Shown here: piece after piece, positions 17,358 through 20,622 of the stretch | Layout: each line of letters begins with the position of its first letter | Position numbering within the stretch: the first letter of the stretch is position 1 | IMG/VR virus record: IMGVR_UViG_3300037502_001854 | Span: 1 to 20,622 of that record | Length of the DNA: 20,622 nt | Source: a virus | Reading direction: 5' to 3' (one strand) | The notes under the pieces: model-generated | The model's input: only the letters and a program-made list of their open reading frames with translations | What the model was told of the DNA's origin: nothing | Database searches by the model: none | Program-made: the position numbers and the translations under genes

Positions 17358-17373
17358 AAGAATTCTACAACGC
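17349..17373 (+). terminator. Perfect 11-bp hairpin over the tail spike stop codon
   Basis: GCGTTGTAGAA (17349-17359) and TTCTACAACGC (17363-17373) pair perfectly around a GAA loop, and the spike TAG lies in the left arm. No T-run follows, so alone it is not a standard intrinsic terminator. It may protect the mRNA 3' end or assist the terminator that lies about 30 nt further on. Confidence 0.55.
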
Positions 17374-17389
17374 AGGAACCCCACCCCTG

Positions 17390-17427
17390 CCCTCCCCCAG
17401 CGCGCAAAAAACCCTCCCCCAGCGCGC
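17390..17427. repeat. 16-bp direct repeat CCCTCCCCCAGCGCGC, two copies
   Basis: Identical copies lie at 17390-17405 and 17412-17427, separated by AAAAAA. The second copy is the left arm of the strong terminator. The first could pair with the same right arm as an alternative fold, or could be the remnant of a duplicated or partly deleted palindrome. The surrounding GC-rich string resembles dispersed intergenic palindromes of Chloroflexota (inference). Confidence 0.8.
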
Positions 17428-17446
17428 GCTGGGGGAGGGTTTTTTT
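17406..17446. terminator. Bidirectional intrinsic terminator between converging operons
   Basis: CCCTCCCCCAGCGC and GCGCTGGGGGAGGG form a perfect palindrome centred at 17425/17426. An A-run lies on the left (17406-17411) and a T-run on the right (17440-17446), so it can terminate both the rightward virion transcript and the leftward csx16 transcript. Its place between convergent genes supports that role. Confidence 0.92.
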
Positions 17447-17465
17447 GGGGGAATGCTCTCACTGG

Positions 17466-17852
17466 TTAGAGATTGCCGGCGAGGGCGGCGGCGGCGGCGT
17501 TTGCCTTGTCTGCTGGCGGGCCAGCAAACGCAAACCAGGACAATTCACGGGCGGCTTCCGCCACCGCCGCCCATTGAGGCTCGGTGGCAACAACGTACCA
17601 CCGAATGGACGCTCCGGCAGCCTCCATTTCCGCCGCCGTCAAATCCTGCCCCCGCTGTTCGGGGCGCAGCACCATGTCGATGCTGCCCACGGCGGCGGCG
17701 TGAACCGCCAAATGCAATGGCAGCGCGCCAATCACGCGCTTCCCTGCAATTTGCGTCGCGTCACCGACGTGGCTCAGCACGTCGCCAACGATTCCCTGGC
17801 TGCGCAGCCATTCGACTGCGCCAGCGTGACGACTAACGATAATGGTGTTCAT
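17466..17852 (-). CDS. csx16: Csx16 (VVA1548) family protein; candidate anti-type III CRISPR ring nuclease
   Basis: This 128-residue protein shows the Csx16 pattern in order: IIVSRHAGAVEWLRSQGI (residues 4-21), DVLSHV (24-29, H28), GKRVIGALPLHLA (37-49, H47), and EQRGQDLTAAEMEAAGASIR (65-84). Csx16 is normally an accessory gene of type III CRISPR loci; as I recall it has been assigned ring-nuclease activity, cleaving the cyclic oligoadenylate alarm signal. Residues about 88-128 extend past the usual end and finish in an Ala-rich tail. ATG 17852 has GGAG 8 nt upstream, and it is the last gene of a leftward operon. No cas1, cas10 or repeat array is in the window, so it is a phage accessory gene. 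The family call is strong; the anti-CRISPR role is inference. Confidence 0.87.
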   Translation of the reverse strand: MNTIIVSRHAGAVEWLRSQGIVGDVLSHVGDATQIAGKRVIGALPLHLAVHAAAVGSIDMVLRPEQRGQDLTAAEMEAAGASIRWYVVATEPQWAAVAEAARELSWFAFAGPPADKANAAAAALAGNL

Positions 17853-17861
17853 TGTTCTGCT

Positions 17862-17915
17862 CCTTGTGTGTTGGTTGTGGTTGCGGTGGGCAGTTTTGCG
17901 CCATGCCCAGGGCGG
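17862..17915 (-). repeat. 54-nt leader repeat, copy A (upstream of csx16)
   Basis: Identical over 54 nt to 18210-18263. Read leftward it has a TGGGCA/TGCCCA hairpin (17887-17892 with 17904-17909), then a CA-rich unstructured stretch ending in the ribosome-binding site of csx16. A small ATG reading frame inside it runs into the csx16 start region out of frame with csx16. Confidence 0.95.
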
Positions 17916-17922
17916 TCGTGGA

Positions 17923-18198
17923 TTATTCAGCGTCGGGGTCGGCATCGCTGCCCACCAGGTAGCCGACACGCTCAACCAGAAGAGAGGAAAACCGAATACC
18001 GTCATCATAATCAGACGGTATTGTCACCCACACCCATCCGTCATACATGACGGTAACTAATGCTGGGTGTGAGTTGCCGTCGGCGTCCTCGCACGGCTCC
18101 CAGGTCAAGACGTGGGCGATCAGGTTCTCCAGCGTGTCGGGGCCGGTCTCCCCGACAATAATGTTTGCGCTGTTAGTAATCATAATGTTGGTGTTCAT
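17923..18198 (-). CDS. Small acidic protein of unknown function, paralogue of the gene upstream (copy 1)
   Basis: I do not recognise this 91-residue protein. It starts MNTNIMITNSANIIVGETG and has TWEPCEDADG in the middle, then WVWVTIPSDYDDG and ERVGYLVGSDADPDAE at the end. It has no membrane segment or signal peptide and is strongly acidic, with a predicted mixed alpha/beta character. The same blocks (ITNSANIIVGETG, TWEPCEDADG, ERVGYLVGSDA) recur in the neighbouring 92-residue protein, so the two arose by tandem duplication. The start ATG 18198 has GGAG about 8 nt upstream; an ATG 54 nt further upstream (18252) is in frame but lies inside the shared leader. Cotranscription with csx16 makes a counter-defence role possible, by association only. 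Confidence 0.82.
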   Translation of the reverse strand: MNTNIMITNSANIIVGETGPDTLENLIAHVLTWEPCEDADGNSHPALVTVMYDGWVWVTIPSDYDDGIRFSSLLVERVGYLVGSDADPDAE

Positions 18199-18209
18199 TG
18201 TTCTGCTCT

Positions 18210-18263
18210 CCTTGTGTGTTGGTTGTGGTTGCGGTGGGCAGTTTTGCGCCATGCCCAGGGCGG
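18210..18263 (-). repeat. 54-nt leader repeat, copy B (between the two paralogues)
   Basis: Identical to 17862-17915. It sits immediately upstream of the 91-residue gene. Just beyond the repeat, toward the start codon, this copy has two extra bases (CTCTCC instead of CTCC on the plus strand). That shifts the frame of the leader ATG relative to copy A and argues that the repeat is not conserved as coding sequence. Confidence 0.95.
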
Positions 18264-18268
18264 CGGGG

Positions 18269-18547
18269 CTATTCGTCGGCTTCGGCCTCGGCTTGGGCGT
18301 CACTGCCCACCAGGTAGCCGACCCGCTCGCACAATTCGGATGCGCGTTTCCACCCGTCTTCGTGATGGGCGGGGATTGCCACCCACACCCCACCATTGTA
18401 ATCTGTGTAGACATGCGGCTTAGACTCCTCGCCGTCTGCGTCTTCGCACGGCTCCCACGTCGCGACGTAGGCAATCACATTCGCCAACGTGTCGGAGCCG
18501 GTCTCCCCGACAATGATGTTTGCGCTGTTGGTGATAATGATGTTCAT
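18269..18547 (-). CDS. Small acidic protein of unknown function, paralogue of the gene downstream (copy 2)
   Basis: This is the first gene of the leftward operon. The 92-residue protein starts MNIIITNSANIIVGETG, continues through TWEPCEDADG, VWVAIPAHHEDGW and ERVGYLVGSDA, and ends in an acidic tail (AQAEAEADE). It is unrecognised, soluble and acidic. Its start ATG 18547 follows AGGAG by about 8 nt, and the -10 box lies only about 50 nt upstream, so it should be well expressed. Its leader shares only the last 25 nt or so (the ribosome-binding segment) with the other two leaders. Against copy 1, the middle (about residues 41-70) is most diverged while the N-terminal and C-terminal blocks are conserved. 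Confidence 0.82.
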   Translation of the reverse strand: MNIIITNSANIIVGETGSDTLANVIAYVATWEPCEDADGEESKPHVYTDYNGGVWVAIPAHHEDGWKRASELCERVGYLVGSDAQAEAEADE

Positions 18548-18582
18548 TGTTCTGTCTCCTGTGTGTTAGTGGCTGCTCATTG

Positions 18583-18619
18583 CTGCCCGTGATTACATTA
18601 TAACACAACGTGCGGGCAG
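18583..18619. promoter_or_regulatory. Inverted repeat CTGCCCG / CGGGCAG flanking the -10 box; candidate operator
   Basis: CTGCCCG (18583-18589) and CGGGCAG (18613-18619) are perfect inverted 7-mers, 23 nt apart. Their centres are about 30 nt apart, close to three helical turns. One arm covers the spacer next to -35 and the other the start-site region. That layout suits a dimeric repressor or autoregulation, but the arms are short. Confidence 0.45.
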
Positions 18620-18625
18620 TGTCAA
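18597..18625 (-). promoter_or_regulatory. Consensus sigma-70 promoter with extended -10 for the csx16 operon
   Basis: Read leftward: -35 TTGACA (18625-18620), a spacer of exactly 17 nt (18619-18603), and -10 TATAAT (18602-18597) preceded by TGT, an extended -10. Both hexamers are perfect. The predicted start of transcription is near 18589. It drives the 92-residue gene, then the 91-residue gene, then csx16. Confidence 0.93.
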
Positions 18626-18636
18626 TACTTTTTTTG

Positions 18637-18655
18637 ACGAATTTTAAAAATTCGT
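18637..18655. repeat. AT-rich 19-bp palindrome upstream of the promoter
   Basis: ACGAATTTT (18637-18645) and AAAATTCGT (18647-18655) are perfect inverted 9-mers around a single A. It lies just upstream of the -35 box of the leftward promoter and could be a regulator site or an AT-rich UP-like segment. Confidence 0.5.
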
Positions 18656-18673
18656 GGCATGAATTTTTCGGGC

Positions 18674-18715
18674 AAAAAAGCGCACACTGGAAGAAGGCGA
18701 ATCCTCCAGTGTGCG
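18674..18715 (-). terminator. Leftward intrinsic terminator after the four-gene cluster
   Basis: CGCACACTGGA (18681-18691) pairs perfectly with TCCAGTGTGCG (18705-18715) around a 13-nt loop. Reading leftward it is followed by TTTTTT (18679-18674). It lies 35 nt beyond the 18751 stop and ends the upstream leftward transcript just before the strong csx16-operon promoter. Confidence 0.88.
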
Positions 18716-18750
18716 GGCTACTGCGCGCTATCGGGGCGGCTACCTATTTC

Positions 18751-19251
18751 CTACGTGCCGACTAGCACGCCGCTACGAGCAGTCCTATACTCAGATACAC
18801 GCACTGTGTGCCGGGGGAGCCACCGAGAAGCCGCTCGCCTGTCGGGGTAGTCAACCAGGTTGATGCGCCAGTTTCGGCTGGCCGCCTCATACATAAACAG
18901 CGGCGGCATACCTCTCGGTACGTCAATCCAACCAACCAGTATGGTACGCATGATGCGCGCCTCCAACGGGCGCATTCCCCATTGTTTGTAACCCTTGCGG
19001 CCCCACGGCAACGGAAACAGGATGCGGCCTGTCACGTTGTCGATGTTGATGAGGCCGCCGGCATCTTCCTCGAATGCCAAATCTACCACGCGCTGTAATG
19101 CCTCGTTCATTAGCTCACACACGGCGGCGTCGGCATTGCGGCGGCTGAGCGACTGCGCCACCTGGCGCACCGTGGAATGGCGCGCCGGCTGCGTTTCCGA
19201 AATTGCGCCAGCGCGCTCCAACGTGAGATGCAATCCATCCGCTGCTGTCAT
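18751..19251 (-). CDS. Hypothetical protein (166 residues)
   Basis: I do not recognise this protein. It is soluble, with a helical N-terminal half (TVRQVAQSLSRRNADAAVCE, LMNEALQRVVDLAFEEDAGG) and a mixed C-terminal half rich in Trp, Arg and Pro (RILFPLPWGRKGYKQWGMRP, RNWRINLVDYPDRRA). There is no Cys cluster, nucleotide-binding loop or catalytic motif that I can name. The start ATG 19251 overlaps the stop of the upstream membrane protein (ATGA) with a GGATGAT purine stretch before it. It is the last gene before a clear terminator, so it belongs to the same transcript as the membrane proteins and the HTH protein. Confidence 0.75.
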   Translation of the reverse strand: MTAADGLHLTLERAGAISETQPARHSTVRQVAQSLSRRNADAAVCELMNEALQRVVDLAFEEDAGGLINIDNVTGRILFPLPWGRKGYKQWGMRPLEARIMRTILVGWIDVPRGMPPLFMYEAASRNWRINLVDYPDRRAASRWLPRHTVRVSEYRTARSGVLVGT

Positions 19252-19649
19252 TTATCATCCGTTCTGCGCGCGAGTCGCGCGCGCTGTTCGTGCCGTACAT
19301 ACCGATAACCGAGCAATGCCTGAATCAAGGCGATGCCGTCGGGACTGACAACGTGGTGAATCGTCCAGCCAACCAACCACCAAACCAGAAACGCACACCA
19401 GAACACACCGAGCGCGGCCACGCTGAACACTGGCACGCTCCAACCGATGGCGGCCACCAGCAACACGCCGCCGCCAAACGCCACGGCGACGGGCAGGGTC
19501 GCCAACTGGAAGCCTTTCGCCCGGTCGGTGTATGTGGCGCGCACTTCTACCGACGTGGTGGCGACTGTCGGCGGTGCGGTGATTTGCTGCGGTTCGACGC
19601 GTACCACTGGCGACTGACGCGGCGGGCCTGGTTCTACAAAATTTTTCAC
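19248..19649 (-). CDS. Membrane protein with two transmembrane helices
   Basis: This 133-residue protein has a Pro-rich polar N-terminus (residues 1-45), two adjacent hydrophobic helices (about 49-69, LATLPVAVAFGGGVLLVAAI, and 72-95, containing VFWCAFLVWWLVGW), then a 38-residue basic cytoplasmic-type tail ending ARLARRTDDK. The positive C-terminus suggests both ends face the cytoplasm. The start codon is GTG, overlapping the previous stop (GTGA). I cannot name a family. Two closely spaced helices could fit a holin-like role, but the gene is not next to any endolysin in this window and the long tail is not typical. Confidence 0.75.
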   Translation of the reverse strand: MKNFVEPGPPRQSPVVRVEPQQITAPPTVATTSVEVRATYTDRAKGFQLATLPVAVAFGGGVLLVAAIGWSVPVFSVAALGVFWCAFLVWWLVGWTIHHVVSPDGIALIQALLGYRYVRHEQRARLARRTDDK

Positions 19650-19855
19650 CGTGCCACCTCCGCAACGTTAACCAGCAGCCACAGCACGAACAACATGCCA
19701 GCGCCGACTGTCAACATGAACACAAACGTACCCGCCATCAATCCGGCGCGCTTTTCCGTGGTGTCCACCGTGCCGCCGTACTGTTGCTCCATGTCGCGCG
19801 GACTGCGCATGGCAAAATACAGCGCAATCAACACGATTATCGCAATTACAATCAT
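19646..19855 (-). CDS. Small membrane protein (69 residues)
   Basis: This protein has a hydrophobic N-terminal helix (residues 1-16, MIVIAIIVLIALYFAM), a polar middle (RSPRDMEQQYGGTVDTTEKR) and a second helix (39-62, LMAGTFVFMLTVGAGMLFVL continuing to WLLV). The first helix is short and could be a signal anchor. It lies 2 nt after the HTH gene and overlaps the next membrane gene, so the pair probably act together. Function is unknown. Confidence 0.72.
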   Translation of the reverse strand: MIVIAIIVLIALYFAMRSPRDMEQQYGGTVDTTEKRAGLMAGTFVFMLTVGAGMLFVLWLLVNVAEVAR

Positions 19856-19857
19856 GA

Positions 19858-20292
19858 CTACCTCGCTCTGTAATACTGAGTGCCTGCCACGCGCATGGCG
19901 GCCTCGAACAAATCCGGATGCGCCTGTAGCAGAGCCTTCGCCGACGATGAAGAGCAGCCGATGTACGTTGCCACCTGCGCTGCTGTCACCATGCCCGACT
20001 TGCGTACCCAGGCGGCGACGCGCACCTCGGCGCGTGTGGCGCCAGTGGCGACTGCCTGTCGCGCTTGCTTTGTTTTCGGAGTCGGGGCCGGTTTAACCTC
20101 CGGCCCCTTCCCGATGCTAATCACCGTACACCGACAGTACACATGCCGGTTGCGCCGATGATCCCACAGTCGAACCAGCGCGCCATCTGCCACCAACGTG
20201 CCGCCTAGCTGATAATATTCATGCTCTGCTGCGATTACCGCTGGCCCTCGGCCATCTGCGACGGATTGCTCGATTCGACTGCCTGCGTACAT
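19858..20292 (-). CDS. Winged-helix/HTH-like DNA-binding protein
   Basis: This 144-residue protein has two parts. Residues 1-62 are probably beta-rich (EYYQLGGTLVADGALVRLWD, RHVYCRCTVISIGKGP). After a basic Pro/Lys linker (KPAPTPKTKQARQ), residues about 90-144 carry a helix-turn-helix-like segment: VRVAAWVRKSGMVTAAQVAT, then YIGCSSSSAKALLQAHPDLF and a wing-like end VAGTQYYRAR. Such a layout suggests a regulator or a DNA-end/replication accessory. The start ATG 20292 follows a clean GGAGG with 5 nt spacing. It heads a four-gene leftward cluster, so it may regulate its own upstream region (20293-20622), where short repeats occur. The target is inferred, not shown. Confidence 0.7.
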   Translation of the reverse strand: MYAGSRIEQSVADGRGPAVIAAEHEYYQLGGTLVADGALVRLWDHRRNRHVYCRCTVISIGKGPEVKPAPTPKTKQARQAVATGATRAEVRVAAWVRKSGMVTAAQVATYIGCSSSSAKALLQAHPDLFEAAMRVAGTQYYRAR

Positions 20293-20622
20293 AACGCCTC
20301 CGTTTTGAACTGCGCTGAACCGTACATTGCCGTGCCGTTACCCGACTGGATTCTGCCAAGCAGCGTATCACCGCACCGCGTCCTGCTGCCTGTACTGAGC
20401 CGAAACATTGCCGACAGTGCTGAGCCGAGCTATGCCAACACAGCACCAGACCCTACCCCGCTATGCCGTTGCACGGTATCGCCCAACGTCGCTCCGCCAT
20501 TGCGGAGCGTTGCGTCACCTAGCCACGCCTTAACTATCACTGCACGGGGCTACACAATGCCGCTACGCGTCCACACGGTAATTAGCCATGCTATGCTTGC
20601 GCCACACCCAGCGGGACGCCAC
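20293..20622. other. Non-coding region with imperfect 20-bp repeats and a hairpin
   Basis: About 330 bp without a convincing gene in any frame. Three imperfect copies of a CTGARCCGnnnnWTTGCC-like element lie at 20312-20331, 20392-20412 and 20417-20436 (each about 20-21 nt). Related shorter pieces ending in CTATGCC or AATGCC occur near 20453-20466 and 20547-20565. A stem CGCTCCGC (20490-20497) with GCGGAGCG (20502-20509) closes a CATT loop. No good -35/-10 pair was seen on the leftward strand, although a promoter for the HTH cluster must lie here or further upstream. Confidence 0.6.
20312..20436. repeat. Three imperfect 20-bp repeats upstream of the HTH gene
   Basis: GCGCTGAACCGTACATTGCC (20312-20331), then 20392-20412 (TACTGAGCCGAAACATTGCC core), and GTGCTGAGCCGAGCTATGCC (20417-20436). 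The CTGA[AG]CCG core and the TGCC end are fixed in all three, while the middle varies. Spacing between copies is uneven, about 60 nt then 4 nt, which fits protein-binding sites better than a tandem repeat array. Confidence 0.6.

Noticed and set aside
17862-18570. Possible CRISPR-like repeat array beside csx16
   Set aside because: There are only two identical 54-nt units, separated by nearly 300 nt of coding sequence. There is no spacer-repeat periodicity, so it is a duplicated leader rather than an array.
17445-18592. Long rightward frames (201 and 181 codons) over the leftward operon
   Set aside because: The leftward genes have a consensus promoter, good ribosome-binding sites, paralogy and a Csx16 motif set. 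The rightward frames have none, and their translations repeat simply because the DNA is duplicated.
19248-19855. Holin pair made of the two small membrane proteins
   Set aside because: No endolysin is adjacent, the genes run opposite to the late operon, and the tail of the larger protein is long. The evidence does not reach a holin call.
19290-20096. 268-codon plus-strand frame
   Set aside because: It crosses three overlapping minus-strand genes with sensible starts and membrane helices. Its translation is low-complexity and has no ribosome-binding site.
20219-20446. 75-codon minus-strand frame upstream of the HTH gene
   Set aside because: It is Arg/Ser/Cys-rich with no protein-like pattern, overlaps the HTH gene start, and lacks a Shine-Dalgarno.

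Overview
The window holds the late (virion) half of a tailed, siphovirus-like phage or prophage genome plus a block of leftward accessory genes. The host cannot be proven from the sequence. GC-rich palindromes of the CCCTCCCCCAGCGCGC type near 17.4 kb look like dispersed elements I associate with Chloroflexota genomes, and the Csx16 gene implies hosts that carry type III CRISPR. Both hints are tentative. No integrase, replication gene, lysis cassette, tRNA, rRNA or CRISPR array was seen.

Rightward block, about 40-17357. Eighteen genes are packed with ATGA, TAATG or very short junctions and follow the HK97/lambda-like order. Packaging comes first (P27-type small terminase, large terminase), then a small beta-rich protein, an HK97 portal fused to a MuF-like domain, an S78-type prohead protease and the major capsid protein. 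Two overlapping glycosyltransferase genes follow, then the head-tail joining set (gp6-like connector, head closure, HK97 gp10-like, DUF3168-like). The tail set is the tail tube, a tail chaperone pair joined by a predicted -1 frameshift at CCCTTTC (10557-10563), a 660-residue tape measure, a distal tail protein, a Tal-like tip protein with three HxH motifs, and a beta-helix tail spike. The block ends in a strong bidirectional terminator at 17406-17446.

Leftward accessory operon, 18625 to 17466. A consensus promoter (TTGACA, 17-nt spacer, TGTTATAAT) drives two paralogous acidic proteins of 92 and 91 residues, then a 128-residue Csx16-family protein. Csx16 is otherwise known as an accessory gene of type III CRISPR loci, with ring-nuclease activity as I recall. 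In a phage it is a good candidate anti-type III CRISPR factor that would remove cyclic oligoadenylate. The operon has its own promoter, is bounded by terminators on both sides, and opposes the virion genes, which is moron-like. The second and third genes share an identical 54-nt leader, as if accessory genes had been swapped into a duplicated expression cassette.

Second leftward cluster, 20292 to 18751. It holds a winged-HTH-like protein, two small membrane proteins and one unrecognised protein, in overlapping order and ending at a terminator at about 18674-18715. Upstream of it, 20293-20622 has no convincing gene but carries imperfect 20-bp repeats and a hairpin, and is probably regulatory.
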